This document shows, piece by piece, positions 24,439 to 33,441 of a DNA stretch of 33,506 nucleotides. The notes beneath the pieces were generated by a model, which saw nothing but the letters and a program-made list of their open reading frames with translations, did no database searches and was not told the origin of the DNA. The translations under genes and the position numbers were made by a program. Each line of letters opens with the position of its first letter. Within the stretch, counting starts at the first letter, position 1. This DNA comes from Alcaligenaceae bacterium (GTDB lineage Bacteria; Pseudomonadota; Gammaproteobacteria; Burkholderiales; Burkholderiaceae_B): NCBI GenBank assembly GCA_013205565.1, contig JABMMM010000328.1, positions 1-33,506 on the forward strand. The letters are read 5' to 3'.

Positions 24439-25560
24439 TCAGGCGGGCCAGGTCGCGCCCAAGATGCGGGCGCCACGCGCTCCCGTCACGCTTGGGTTGC
24501 CCACCGCAAGGTTGCGTTGTTGCGCCCAAGCAAGCCAGGCAAAAGCCAACGCCTCAACATCCTGAGTGGCTACCCCAGCCTGCGCTGTTGTTTGAAGCGC
24601 GCAGGGCAACGCCCCCTTCAAGCCCGCAACGATGGCGCTGTTGCGTGCGCCGCCGCCGCAGAGCAAGACGTCTTGCACCTCGGGGGCATAGGCTAAGATC
24701 GCCTGCGTGGCCGACGCAACAGTGAAAGCACAAAGCGTTGCCTGCACATCTTGTGGGGTGAGCGTCTGGCCGGGCGCCAGGCGCCCCGCGCAGTGCTGTA
24801 CGCGAGGCGCGAGCCATTCAAGGTTAAACAGATCGCGCCCCGTCGACTTTGGCGGTGGTAGCGACAGCCAAGGCTCTGAGTCGCAGAGTCGCTTAAGCAA
24901 GGCCTCGTGTACCCGCCCTTGCGCGCCCCAAGCGCCGTCAGTATCAAAGGCTTGTCCGGTGTGCAGCTGACACCAGCTATCCATCAGCGCGTTCGCGGGG
25001 CCCGTATCAAAGCCTAGCGGCTCGTCGCCTGGTCGTAAAATCGTGATGTTTGCGATGCCACCCAAGTTCAAAATCACGCGGGTATAGTTTGTCGAAAAAA
25101 TACCAGCATGAAACATTGGCACCAGTGGGGCGCCTTGCCCGCCGGCTGCGACATCTCGGCTTCTAAAGTCGGCGACCACCGCGATACCGGTGAGCTCGGC
25201 CAAGAGCGCCGGCGCATTCAGTTGAATCGTATAGCCAAGGTTTGGCTGGTGTCTGACCGTTTGGCCGTGCGCGCCGATGGCCGCAACCTGTCGAGCCGAA
25301 AGTTTGGCGTGGTTGAGTGTTTGTTCGACTAGGCTGGCATAGAGCTTTGTTAAACGGTTGGCTGCCAGTGCGGCGCGCGCAAGCTCATCGGGGCCCGAGG
25401 TATTCAGGGCAAAGAACGCGTCGCGCAGCGACGGCTCAAACGCGCAGTCTGCGCGTGCAAGCACAGTGGGTTTGCCGTTTGCATCAAAGCGGGCTAGCAC
25501 GGCGTCGATCCCATCGAGGCTCGTGCCTGACATAAGGCCGATGTAGTGTGAGGCGCTCAA
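24439..25560 (-). CDS. anmK: anhydro-N-acetylmuramic acid kinase
   Basis: AnmK opens and phosphorylates 1,6-anhydro-MurNAc to MurNAc-6-phosphate during cell-wall recycling. The 373-residue protein has YIGLMSGTSLDGIDAVLARF at the start, the catalytic GAHGQTVRHQP block, VVADFRSRDVAAGGQGAPLVP, LGGIANITIL, and LGFDTGPANALMDSW. The only plausible start is a TTG at 25560 (Leu codon read as Met): no ATG or GTG lies between it and the nearest upstream in-frame stop, and the first internal ATG is within LMSGTS, too late for the fold. It begins 14 bases after the M23 peptidase stop on the same strand, so the pair is likely co-transcribed. Confidence 0.95.
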   Translation of the reverse strand: MSASHYIGLMSGTSLDGIDAVLARFDANGKPTVLARADCAFEPSLRDAFFALNTSGPDELARAALAANRLTKLYASLVEQTLNHAKLSARQVAAIGAHGQTVRHQPNLGYTIQLNAPALLAELTGIAVVADFRSRDVAAGGQGAPLVPMFHAGIFSTNYTRVILNLGGIANITILRPGDEPLGFDTGPANALMDSWCQLHTGQAFDTDGAWGAQGRVHEALLKRLCDSEPWLSLPPPKSTGRDLFNLEWLAPRVQHCAGRLAPGQTLTPQDVQATLCAFTVASATQAILAYAPEVQDVLLCGGGARNSAIVAGLKGALPCALQTTAQAGVATQDVEALAFAWLAWAQQRNLAVGNPSVTGARGARILGATWPA

Positions 25561-25574
25561 GATCGACGCTCGCG

Positions 25575-27002
25575 CTAGCGCACGGCGACGCTGCTGATTT
25601 CGGGCACGACCTCTTGAAACTGAGCTAAGACTTGAAGCTGCTGCCGATAAGGGGCAATCGCATGCGCAAACTGAACGCGTTGCTCAGGTTCAAGCGGGGT
25701 CGCTGCAGGCATCGCGGCTGTGGCAGACAAAGGGTCAATCGGTTTGTCGGCCACCCGGAACTCGTAGTGCAGGTGTGAACCCGTGGACCAGCCAGTCGAC
25801 CCCACATAGCCGATCAGCTGGCCCTGTGCGACCTTAGTGCCCACCGTCATGCCTTCTGCGAAGCGGCTTTGGTGTGCATACAAAGTCGTGATTTTGCTGT
25901 GATGCTTCAGAATGATGGTGTTGCCATAGCCAGAGTGCCAACCCGCGAGTTGCACGACGCCATCAGCCGTTGCGTGAATCGGCGTGCCAGTCGGGGCGAC
26001 GTAATCTACCCCAGGGTGGTGGCCTGACCAAGCTTGATTGGCGGTCAGCGTACGCATGCCGAAGGTTGAGCTTACCCTTGAGAACTTGATCGAATTACGG
26101 AGAAACGCCCCGCGCAGGCTTTCGCCTTCAAGGTCGTAATAGCTGCCAGCCTTGCCATCTGGGCTAAACCAAACCGCAGTGGCTGCTTTGCCCTTGTTGA
26201 TGAATTCGACGGCTAACACCCGTCCGGAACCGGCTGGACGACCCTCAAACGTGCGGTTCTCGTAGACGACCCTGAACTGGTCGCCGCGATGAATTCCTCG
26301 AAAAAAGTCGATTTTGCTGCCTAAGACCTCAGCTATTTGCGTGGTGATGCCCTCGGGGATACGTGCGGCGTCAGTGGTCGCGAAAAGCGAACGTTCGATG
26401 GTGCCCACGGCGACCTCAATGTGGACCTCGCTGGGCAGTTCGAGCTCTTCAGCGGTAAAGCCTGTGCTGCTGGCACTGATTTGCAAAAGTTTGACGGTTG
26501 GCTGACCGTTGGAGTCGCTGTTGGGCGTGTGAAAGTAGCGCACCCACTGTAGTTGACCGTTGTGATCCGTTGCCGCCTGCACCGACCGCCCAGGTACGAG
26601 CTTGCTGGCGAAGCGAACTTTTGGTTCTTTAACCAAATAAGCCGACAGGCTTGGGTCGGTAACGTCTAAGCGTTTAAGAACCGTCGCAATCGTGTCACCC
26701 GAGCGAATACGCGTCTCGGTCACGTAGGGGGTGTTGGCCGCCGCGGCAGTGTGCTCCGTCGGCGTTGGGTATGCCTCAAGCGGAAACGGCAACACGTTCT
26801 GTACCAAGCTTTGCTCGGGCGCAATTGGTTCTGTCTGCGCTGGCTGCACCGTGCCAACGGCTGCGGCACCGACACAAAGCAAAAGGGCCGTGCCGAGCAA
26901 CAGGCTGCGCAAAAAACGCGAACCGAGTGCGAGTTGGTCTGACGTGCCTAGTCTGTTGGGGGCGAGTGCTCCTGCGCTGGCTAGGTCGTTTTGTTGAGTC
27001 AT
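25575..27002 (-). CDS. M23/LytM-family peptidoglycan endopeptidase
   Basis: This 475-residue envelope murein hydrolase has an N-terminal cytoplasmic tail, a transmembrane or signal segment at about 32-51, and an OapA/LysM-like region (VTETRIRSGDTIATVLKRLD) near 94-113. A central domain with the block SKIDFFRGIHRGDQFRVVYE follows, then a C-terminal M23 domain. The zinc ligands are visible: His329 and Asp333 in HHPGVDY, and His412 in SHLHYEF, with His410 and the His377 region (TTLYAHQS) completing the site, so it should be active. It is of the MepM/ShyA type that cuts peptide crosslinks. ATG 27002 is chosen over an open upstream extension because AGGA lies about 12 bases before it and the extension is not family-like. 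It is divergent from tyrS and followed by anmK. Confidence 0.9.
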   Translation of the reverse strand: MTQQNDLASAGALAPNRLGTSDQLALGSRFLRSLLLGTALLLCVGAAAVGTVQPAQTEPIAPEQSLVQNVLPFPLEAYPTPTEHTAAAANTPYVTETRIRSGDTIATVLKRLDVTDPSLSAYLVKEPKVRFASKLVPGRSVQAATDHNGQLQWVRYFHTPNSDSNGQPTVKLLQISASSTGFTAEELELPSEVHIEVAVGTIERSLFATTDAARIPEGITTQIAEVLGSKIDFFRGIHRGDQFRVVYENRTFEGRPAGSGRVLAVEFINKGKAATAVWFSPDGKAGSYYDLEGESLRGAFLRNSIKFSRVSSTFGMRTLTANQAWSGHHPGVDYVAPTGTPIHATADGVVQLAGWHSGYGNTIILKHHSKITTLYAHQSRFAEGMTVGTKVAQGQLIGYVGSTGWSTGSHLHYEFRVADKPIDPLSATAAMPAATPLEPEQRVQFAHAIAPYRQQLQVLAQFQEVVPEISSVAVR

Positions 27003-27146
27003 TAAGCGATAATCCTGTTTTGCTTGGTCGTGCGCGCAACCCCGCGCGATTACACTTGGGGACGCCGAACGCGTTGCTTTGGGTTTGCGTATGATGAACG
27101 GCAAAGTCCATGCAAGAAAACAACAATGTTAGCCGATTTTGCTTTG

Positions 27147-27174
27147 TTGAGTCTTTTTTTAAAATGTTTAATAT
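27147..27174 (+). promoter_or_regulatory. probable sigma-70 promoter of tyrS
   Basis: TTGAGT (27147-27152), a 16-base T/A-rich spacer and TAATAT (27169-27174). A start near 27181 leaves a leader of about 15 bases. No SD is visible before the tyrS ATG. Confidence 0.45.
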
Positions 27175-27195
27175 ACCTAGCGGCTTATTTCTGAT

Positions 27196-28422
27196 ATGTC
27201 AATGCAAAAATATACAATCACCCAAGATACTGAAGCCCAACTGAGGGTGGCTCTGCGCGGCTGCGATGAATTGCTGGTGCAGGCCGAATTCGCTCAAAAA
27301 CTGGCACGCAGTCAAGCGACTGGGATTTCACTTCGAATTAAGCTTGGTTTAGACCCTACGGCACCGGATATCCACCTCGGTCACACCGTGGTGCTCAATA
27401 AGATGCGCCAGTTGCAAGACTTAGGGCATACCGTCATTTTTTTGATTGGCGATTTTACGTCGATGATTGGAGATCCCTCGGGTCGCAACACCACGCGGCC
27501 CCCACTCACTCGCGAGCAAATCGCTGAAAACGCAAAAACTTATTACGCGCAGGCAAGTTTAGTGCTTGATCCGTCTAAAACCGAGATTCGTTATAACTCT
27601 GAGTGGTGCGACCCCTTGGGCGCGCGCGGCATTATTCAGCTTGCCTCGCGTTACACCGTGGCTCGCATGATGGAGCGCGACGACTTCACCAAGCGTTTTA
27701 AGGGTGGCGTGCCGATCTCGGTGCACGAGTTTTTATATCCGCTGATGCAGGGCTATGACTCGGTCGCCTTGAAATCCGATCTTGAACTTGGCGGCACGGA
27801 TCAAAAATTTAATCTACTGGTGGGGCGCGAGCTGCAAAAAGAGTATGGTCAAGAACCACAATGCATTTTGACCATGCCGCTCTTAGAAGGCCTTGATGGC
27901 GTCGAAAAGATGTCTAAGTCCAAAAACAATTACATCGGGATTGGTGAGGCGCCCGACTCGATGTTTGGCAAATTGATGTCGATCTCTGACACCTTGATGT
28001 GGCGCTATTTTGAGCTGCTGTCGTTTGACAGCCTTGAAGACATCGCTAAGCTGCGTGCCGAAACCGAAGCTGGGCGTAATCCTCGCGACGCTAAAGTCCA
28101 ACTGGCTCAAGAAATCATTACACGCTTTCACTCAAAGCAGGCTGCACAAGCCGCGTTGGCCAACTTCGAGGCAAGGTTTCGCGACGGTGCCATCCCAGAC
28201 GATATGCCCGAAGTGACCTTGGCAGGCGCCCCGCTTGGGGTGCTTAAGGCGCTGCGTGAGGCCGGTCTGGTCGCCTCGGCTACTGAAGCGCAGCGAAACG
28301 TTGAACAAGGTGGCGTCAAGATCGATAGCGTTAAAGTTGAAGACAAAGGTTTGCAACTACCGGCTGGCACCTATGTGATTCAGGTGGGCAAGCGTAAGTT
28401 TGCGCGCGTCACCTTATCCTAG
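27196..28422 (+). CDS. tyrS: tyrosyl-tRNA synthetase
   Basis: TyrS charges tRNA-Tyr. The 408-residue class I enzyme has the HIGH-equivalent HLGH at 60-63 ([18 protein letters not shown]), the tyrosine-pocket and dimer region [22 protein letters not shown] at about 179-200, a standard KMSKS at 238-242 ([11 protein letters not shown]), and a C-terminal S4-like RNA-binding domain from about 340. The HLGH/KMSKS pair and spacing put it with the H. influenzae-type group rather than the E. coli type. No SD is seen before ATG 27196; a second ATG two codons later is an alternative start. It is divergent from the M23 peptidase gene. Confidence 0.96.
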   Translation: MSMQKYTITQDTEAQLRVALRGCDELLVQAEFAQKLARSQATGISLRIKLGLDPTAPDIHLGHTVVLNKMRQLQDLGHTVIFLIGDFTSMIGDPSGRNTTRPPLTREQIAENAKTYYAQASLVLDPSKTEIRYNSEWCDPLGARGIIQLASRYTVARMMERDDFTKRFKGGVPISVHEFLYPLMQGYDSVALKSDLELGGTDQKFNLLVGRELQKEYGQEPQCILTMPLLEGLDGVEKMSKSKNNYIGIGEAPDSMFGKLMSISDTLMWRYFELLSFDSLEDIAKLRAETEAGRNPRDAKVQLAQEIITRFHSKQAAQAALANFEARFRDGAIPDDMPEVTLAGAPLGVLKALREAGLVASATEAQRNVEQGGVKIDSVKVEDKGLQLPAGTYVIQVGKRKFARVTLS

Positions 28423-28543
28423 CCCTTGAGCGTGACGCCAGAACGCAGGTGCTAGCAGGGGCATATGTGTTGCCCACGGGCGAGACCCCGCTAGGCGAAG
28501 TACACTAAAGACAACTAATTTTGCAGCCTCGCCAGGAACCCTT

Positions 28544-29788
28544 ATGTTTGACCGTAAATTGACCCTTGATCGCGTTGACCCAGATGTTTGGGCTGCGATC
28601 CAACAAGAAGACACTCGCCAAGAGCAGCACATCGAGCTGATCGCGTCTGAAAACTACGCCAGCCCTGCAGTCATGCAGGCGCAGGGTTCGCAGATGACGA
28701 ACAAGTACGCAGAGGGCTATCCTGGCAAGCGTTATTACGGTGGTTGCGAGTATGTCGATATCGTCGAGCAACTGGCCATTGATCGTCTTAAAGCATTGTT
28801 TGGCGCTGAGGCGGCCAACGTTCAGCCTAACTCGGGCTCGCAGGCGAATCAGGCGGTGTATCTGGCGTATTTAAAACCCGGTGATTCTGTGCTGGGCATG
28901 AGTTTGGCTGAGGGCGGCCATTTAACCCATGGTGCAAGCGTCAACTCCTCGGGCAAACTGTATAACTTTCATCAATATGGTTTAGACGGCAACGAAGTGC
29001 TCGATTACGACAAGGTTGAGCACTTGGCTAAAACACAAAAGCCCAAAATGATCGTGGCGGGTGCTTCAGCCTATTCGTTGCGTATGGATTTTGAGCGGCT
29101 GGCACGTATCGCTAAAGACAACGGTGCCTTGTTGCTTGTGGATATCGCGCATTACTCAGGCTTGGTGGCCGGTGGCGCTTATCCTAACCCTGTGCCTTAT
29201 GCAGATTTTGTTACCTCAACCACGCACAAGTCTTTGCGTGGCCCACGTGGCGGGGTCATCATGATGAAAGCCGAGCACGAAAAAGCGATTAATTCAGCAA
29301 TTTTTCCGGGTATTCAGGGCGGGCCCTTGATGCATGTGATTGCAGCCAAGGCTGTGGCGTTTCACGAAGCGGCCACGCCAGAATTTAAAACCTACGCTGC
29401 GCAAGTGGTTAAAAATGCACAGGTATTGGCGCAGACTTTGGTTAAGCGCGGCTTGCGCATTGTGTCGGGCCGTACTGAAAGCCATGTGATGCTTGTCGAT
29501 CTGCGCGCTAAAGGCGTCAACGGCAAAGAGACAGAAGCTGCGTTGGGCCAGGCGCATATCACAGTCAATAAAAACGCTATCCCGAACGACCCCGAAAAAC
29601 CCTTTGTGACAAGCGGTATTCGTTTAGGGACGCCAGCGATGACGACCCGTGGCTTCAAAGAGGCTGAGGCCGAACTCACCGGCAACTTGATTGCTGATGT
29701 GCTTGATCATCCGCGTGACGAAGCCAATATCGCAGCCGTGCGCGCACGGGTTCATGCGTTGACGGCAAGCTTCCCGGTTTATCGATAA
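28544..29788 (+). CDS. glyA: serine hydroxymethyltransferase
   Basis: GlyA interconverts serine and glycine, feeding one-carbon units to tetrahydrofolate. The 414-residue PLP enzyme has [52 protein letters not shown], and [18 protein letters not shown]. The PLP-binding lysine is in [13 protein letters not shown] at Lys229. AGGAA lies 6 bases upstream of the ATG. nrdR follows 12 bases after its stop, an association of glyA with nrdR and rib genes that is common in betaproteobacteria and joins one-carbon, dNTP-control and flavin functions. Confidence 0.98.
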   Translation: MFDRKLTLDRVDPDVWAAIQQEDTRQEQHIELIASENYASPAVMQAQGSQMTNKYAEGYPGKRYYGGCEYVDIVEQLAIDRLKALFGAEAANVQPNSGSQANQAVYLAYLKPGDSVLGMSLAEGGHLTHGASVNSSGKLYNFHQYGLDGNEVLDYDKVEHLAKTQKPKMIVAGASAYSLRMDFERLARIAKDNGALLLVDIAHYSGLVAGGAYPNPVPYADFVTSTTHKSLRGPRGGVIMMKAEHEKAINSAIFPGIQGGPLMHVIAAKAVAFHEAATPEFKTYAAQVVKNAQVLAQTLVKRGLRIVSGRTESHVMLVDLRAKGVNGKETEAALGQAHITVNKNAIPNDPEKPFVTSGIRLGTPAMTTRGFKEAEAELTGNLIADVLDHPRDEANIAAVRARVHALTASFPVYR

Positions 29789-29800
29789 CCAAGGGCGCCG

Positions 29801-30271
29801 ATGAAGTGTCCCTTCTGCGGGCATCCTGATACGCAAGTGGTTGACTCGCGCGGGGCTGACGAGGGCGATTTTATTCGTCGTCGCAGGCGCTGCGTTGAGT
29901 GCGACCGGCGTTTTACCACTTACGAACGCCCTGAGCTTTCAATGCCTTCGGTGGTTAAGCGGAACGGGAGTCGGCACGATTATGAGGCAGGCAAGTTGCG
30001 CGCGAGCTTATCGCTTGCGTTACGCAAACGCCCGATCAGTACCGAAGATGTTGACGCGGTGGTGATGCGGATTGAAGACAAATTGCTGACAAGTGGTGAG
30101 CGCGAAGTGTCTACTGAATTTTTGGGTGAGCTCGTAATGGCCGAACTTAAAAAACTTGATAAAGTCGCCTACGTGCGGTTTGCTTCGGTGTATAAAAGTT
30201 TTGAAGATATTGGCGAATTTGTTGAGGCGATTCGCGAGATGCAGGGCCCACCTTTGCGGCGCAAGACATGA
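29801..30271 (+). CDS. nrdR: transcriptional repressor NrdR
   Basis: NrdR is the nucleotide-sensing repressor of ribonucleotide reductase genes. The 156-residue protein has an N-terminal zinc ribbon with Cys3, Cys6, Cys31 and Cys34 ([10 protein letters not shown] and [11 protein letters not shown]), then an ATP cone at about 49-139 ([19 protein letters not shown]) that binds ATP or dATP and sets the oligomer and DNA-binding state. It lies between glyA and ribD and overlaps ribD by four bases (ATGA). Its likely target nrdAB is in this window behind a pair of NrdR boxes. Confidence 0.98.
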   Translation: MKCPFCGHPDTQVVDSRGADEGDFIRRRRRCVECDRRFTTYERPELSMPSVVKRNGSRHDYEAGKLRASLSLALRKRPISTEDVDAVVMRIEDKLLTSGEREVSTEFLGELVMAELKKLDKVAYVRFASVYKSFEDIGEFVEAIREMQGPPLRRKT

Positions 30272-31479
30272 ACCAGCCTTATACGCGCGGTATGGATACG
30301 CGCAATCCTGAGCAGGATGTTTTTTTCATGCGTCAGGCGCTTGCCTTAGCCGAAGGGGCGCTGTATGTGCCCTCGCCTAATCCGCGTGTCGGTTGCTTGA
30401 TCGTACGTGAGGGCCAAGTATTGGGCCGAGGTGCGACGCAGGTGGTGGGCAGCCATCACGCAGAGATCATGGCGTTAAACGACATGAAGGCCAAAGGGTT
30501 TAATGCTCAGGGTGCAACGGTTTATATCACGCTCGAACCGTGCAGCCATCATGGTCGTACACCGCCTTGTGTCGATGCCTTAATCGCCGCTGGCCCTAAG
30601 CGCGTGGTATTTGGCCACTTTGATCCGAACCCTAGTGTTGCTGGGCGCGGGATGCGTGGCTTGCGCGAGGCTGGCATTGAAGTCAACGTGGGTGTGTGTG
30701 CAGAGTTGGCGCTTGAGCTGAATCCCGGGTTTGTCTCGCGCATGACGCGTGGCATGCCTTATGTTTGGATGAAAGCGGCTGCGTCGCTCGATGGGCGTAC
30801 GGCGTTAAGCAATGGCGTTTCACAATGGATCACTGGCCCCGAGGCGCGTGCCGATGGGCACCATTGGCGTGCACGTAGTTGCGTGGTGCTAACGGGCATT
30901 GGCACTGTGCGCGCCGATAATCCAAAAATGACTGTGCGACATGTCGTGACCCCACGGCAACCCAAGCGTGCAGTGATTGATCCCGGCTTTGAAATTGATG
31001 AAGATGCTGCCGTGCTGACGGGCGGCGATGCGTTTGTTTTTGTCGGTGACAGCAACCCCGAAAAGGCTGCACGGTTCGCTGCACGTGGTGTGCAAGTGGT
31101 GTGTGTGCCAGAGGCTGGCGCACCGCCAGTCGGTCAAACACGCCGTCGCATTGATATGCGCGCGATGATGCAATGGTTGGCTGCGCAAGGGCATAACGAA
31201 GTGCATTGCGAAGCGGGTTCGGGCTTAAACGGTGCGCTGCTTGATGCGGGCTGTGTAGATGAGTTGCTGGTGTACATGGCACCGATGCTGCTAGGCGAGG
31301 GTCGAAGCATGGCGCAGTTGCCGGTGCTGACGCAACTTGAGGGCGCGAAGCGCTTTGAGTTTATTGAAGCCAAGCAGTTGGGTACAGATATTAGAGTGCG
31401 TGCGCGCCTGCCTGAGCGGTGGCGCGAACTGATGCAAAGCATTCACTTAATCGAAAGCAACACAGGAAAGGTGCAATAG
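30268..31479 (+). CDS. ribD: bifunctional riboflavin deaminase/reductase RibD
   Basis: RibD carries out the second and third steps of riboflavin synthesis: deamination of the pyrimidine, then NADPH reduction of the ribosyl group. The 403-residue protein has an N-terminal cytidine-deaminase-like domain (about 17-150) with zinc ligands His64 (SHHAEIMAL, catalytic Glu66), Cys92 and Cys101 ([12 protein letters not shown]). The C-terminal reductase domain starts [17 protein letters not shown] and holds [10 protein letters not shown]. The ATG at 30268 overlaps nrdR; an internal ATG at 30292 is an alternative start, and most homologues align from about FMRQAL. ribE starts one base after its stop. 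Confidence 0.95.
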   Translation: MNQPYTRGMDTRNPEQDVFFMRQALALAEGALYVPSPNPRVGCLIVREGQVLGRGATQVVGSHHAEIMALNDMKAKGFNAQGATVYITLEPCSHHGRTPPCVDALIAAGPKRVVFGHFDPNPSVAGRGMRGLREAGIEVNVGVCAELALELNPGFVSRMTRGMPYVWMKAAASLDGRTALSNGVSQWITGPEARADGHHWRARSCVVLTGIGTVRADNPKMTVRHVVTPRQPKRAVIDPGFEIDEDAAVLTGGDAFVFVGDSNPEKAARFAARGVQVVCVPEAGAPPVGQTRRRIDMRAMMQWLAAQGHNEVHCEAGSGLNGALLDAGCVDELLVYMAPMLLGEGRSMAQLPVLTQLEGAKRFEFIEAKQLGTDIRVRARLPERWRELMQSIHLIESNTGKVQ

Positions 31480-31480
31480 G

Positions 31481-32098
31481 ATGTTTACCGGAATCGTCGC
31501 GGCAGTTGGTCAAATTCAAAGTATCGAACCCTTTGCGGGCGACAAGGCTGATACGGGTGTGCATATCAAGATTCACGCGGGCGGTTTACCGTTAGCTGAC
31601 GTGGGCCTTGGGGATTCAATCGCGATTCAAGGCGCGTGCATGACGGTGGTGTCCAAGCACGCTGATGGTTTCTCGGTGGACGTGTCACGCGAAAGCCTGC
31701 GCCTGACGATGGGGCTTGACGCGTTAGGCCCTGTGAACTTAGAAAAATCCTTGCGTATTGGCGATCAGATCGGTGGGCATTTGGTTTCGGGCCATGTGGA
31801 TGGCTTGGGCGAAGTCGTGAAGTTTGAGCCCGTTGGTGAGTCATGGGAGCTTGTTGTGCAAGCACCCGCCGCGCTCGCAGCCTTTTTAGCCTATAAGGGA
31901 TCGATCACCGTGAACGGCGTCAGCCTAACTGTGAATCGTGTAGACGATGTGGCGGGTGGCACCCGCTTTAGTATCAACTTGATCCCGCATACGATCGCCG
32001 TGACCACCTTGCAACATTTAAAGGTGAGTCAACGCGTCAACCTAGAGGTGGATACGATTGCGCGCTATGTGCAGCGGATGTTGTCGTTGTCGAAATAG
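31481..32098 (+). CDS. ribE: riboflavin synthase alpha subunit
   Basis: This enzyme joins two molecules of 6,7-dimethyl-8-ribityllumazine into riboflavin. The 205-residue protein starts with the canonical MFTGIVAAVGQI and has two lumazine-binding repeats (about 1-97 and 98-195). The first contains GDSIAIQGACMTV and the second GSITVNGVSLTVNRV, with link IGDQIGGHLVSGHVDG. It follows ribD directly. The usual next genes ribBA and ribH do not follow; the neighbour is a convergent transporter gene two bases away, so rib genes are split in this genome. Confidence 0.96.
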   Translation: MFTGIVAAVGQIQSIEPFAGDKADTGVHIKIHAGGLPLADVGLGDSIAIQGACMTVVSKHADGFSVDVSRESLRLTMGLDALGPVNLEKSLRIGDQIGGHLVSGHVDGLGEVVKFEPVGESWELVVQAPAALAAFLAYKGSITVNGVSLTVNRVDDVAGGTRFSINLIPHTIAVTTLQHLKVSQRVNLEVDTIARYVQRMLSLSK

Positions 32099-32100
32099 TT

Positions 32101-32640
32101 TTAAAACCATAATCGAGCAAGCACCAACACCAGTCCGCCCATGCAAAGCACGGGCAGTGGGTTGATTGTTTTAAAACGCCAAAATATCCCGGCAGATACA
32201 GCTGCGATTAACCAAGGCGTGACGCCGCCCGAGGTTGAGCGCAGGATGATGATTGCGCTGGTCAGCAAAAGCCCCGAGGCCAAGGGGGCGAGGGCGTTCT
32301 GCACAATTGTTGTCCAGGGCCTGTCATGACTTTTGTGCCAGGCGCGCGTCACAAAATACGCCAAGATGGTTGAGGGCCCAAACAACGCAAGCGAGGCGAC
32401 TAACGCACCTTGCCAGCCACTCACTTGCCAACCAATCAAGGTGGCCAACAAGGCGCCTGGCCCTGGCGCCGCACGCGAGATTGCAAACAAATCGATAAAT
32501 TGTGCGTGGGTCAGCCAGTGATAAACGTCGACGGCTTGCAGATGCATGTCACCCACGACACTTTGCCCACCACCCACCGAGATCAGCGATAAAGGTGCAA
32601 AGACAACAAACAGATCCAGATAAATGTTTGAGGTTTTCAT
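32101..32640 (-). CDS. chromate transporter-family protein, second half (short-chain CHR)
   Basis: This 179-residue integral membrane protein is a single CHR (PF02417-type) domain. Conserved elements are FAPLSLISVGGGQSVVGDM near 14-32, SRAAPGPGALLATLIGW (the family PGP motif) near 54-70, and several hydrophobic helices to the C-terminus. Short-chain CHR proteins work as pairs with opposite topology, here with the gene at 32640-33254, whose TGA overlaps this ATG (TGATG). Some family members export chromate; many others have unknown substrates, so the transport claim is only by family. It ends two bases from the ribE stop on the opposite strand. Confidence 0.88.
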   Translation of the reverse strand: MKTSNIYLDLFVVFAPLSLISVGGGQSVVGDMHLQAVDVYHWLTHAQFIDLFAISRAAPGPGALLATLIGWQVSGWQGALVASLALFGPSTILAYFVTRAWHKSHDRPWTTIVQNALAPLASGLLLTSAIIILRSTSGGVTPWLIAAVSAGIFWRFKTINPLPVLCMGGLVLVLARLWF

Positions 32641-33254
32641 CAGGCACGCGGCGTTGTCGGTTTGGAGCTGATACGCTTTTGATGAATATTGGCAAACAAG
32701 AGCCCAACAAGTGCCAAACCCAAAATGACGGGCACAAGTGGCAGCTTTAATAAAAACAGTGCGATAAAAACTGAAATACTAAGCGCGAGGGGCCACAAGC
32801 CTATGCGATATGAGCGTTTAAGCCCGCGGATGCCAACCGCGGCCGTGAGCCCCATCGCGCTTGCCGCCAAACCTTCAAGAAAATCGTGAATCCAGCTGAT
32901 TGAACCCAAATCAAGTAAGACAATACTGAGCAGTACAGCCAAAATCATTGGGGGCACGATTAAAGCCATCACCGATACCAGCCCGCCCAGACCGCCACGC
33001 AGTTTGTGACCGATGTGTAAAGCCAGGTTTGCCACATTGGGCCCTGGCAAGATTTGGCTGATCGTAAGCGCACTCATGAATTCGTCTTCGGTCAAAAAGT
33101 GATACCGATCCACAAAGTCACGGTACATCCAGCCCGAAATGCCTCCACCAAAACTGGTTGCGCCAATTTTGGCGAACAGAATAAAAAGCAGCCCGAGTGT
33201 TGGGGCTGGCGTGGGCGAGGCCGGGGGCGTTGGGGTGAGCGTGGATGCTGACAT
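32640..33254 (-). CDS. chromate transporter-family protein, first half (short-chain CHR)
   Basis: This 204-residue membrane protein has a Thr/Pro-rich N-terminal segment (about 1-20), then a single CHR domain: LFILFAKIGATSFGGGISG near 24-42, LTISQILPGPNVANLALHIG near 64-83 with the PGP motif, and further helices to about 192, ending with a short basic tail. It forms a translationally coupled pair with the downstream CHR gene (TGATG junction). I see no SD-poor or broken region, so both halves look intact. Convergent tRNA-Ser lies beyond its start, read the other way. Confidence 0.88.
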   Translation of the reverse strand: MSASTLTPTPPASPTPAPTLGLLFILFAKIGATSFGGGISGWMYRDFVDRYHFLTEDEFMSALTISQILPGPNVANLALHIGHKLRGGLGGLVSVMALIVPPMILAVLLSIVLLDLGSISWIHDFLEGLAASAMGLTAAVGIRGLKRSYRIGLWPLALSISVFIALFLLKLPLVPVILGLALVGLLFANIHQKRISSKPTTPRA

Positions 33255-33304
33255 GAACGCTAGTATAGGGATCGGCGGCCTAGGCTGCTGGGGTATGGTG
33301 CTGC

Positions 33305-33333
33305 TTATTTGGCACAGCTGCCTCTGTTAGAAT
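33305..33333 (+). promoter_or_regulatory. probable promoter of tRNA-Ser
   Basis: TTATTT (33305-33310), a 17-base spacer, an extended -10 (TGT before TAGAAT, 33328-33333) and a GC-rich discriminator (GCGAGGC), typical of stable-RNA promoters. The tRNA begins at 33351. Confidence 0.55.
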
Positions 33334-33350
33334 GCGAGGCTTGTTACAGC

Positions 33351-33441
33351 GGACAGGTGGCCGAGCGGTTGAAGGCGCACGCCTGGAAAGCGTGTATACG
33401 TTCATAGCGTATCGGGGGTTCGAATCCCCCTCTGTCCGCCA
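33351..33441 (+). tRNA. tRNA-Ser (anticodon GGA)
   Basis: The 91-base gene folds as a class II tRNA. The acceptor GGACAGG pairs with TCTGTCC (one G-U), followed by discriminator G and an encoded CCA. The D arm is GCCGAGCGGTTGAAGGC. The anticodon stem CACGC/GCGTG holds loop CTGGAAA, anticodon GGA. A long variable arm (TATACG...CGTATC) and the T arm GGGGGTTCGAATCCCCC complete it. GGA reads UCC and UCU serine codons. Confidence 0.97.

Noticed and set aside
28470-28506. TTGCCC and TACACT before glyA as a promoter
   Set aside because: TACACT is a fair -10, but the spacing to TTGCCC is 25 bases and nothing better lies at the right distance.
32101-33254. Chromate transporter gene broken into two halves by mutation
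   Set aside because: Both parts have complete CHR domains, their own starts and a TGATG coupling. This is the known short-chain two-gene form, not a broken long gene.
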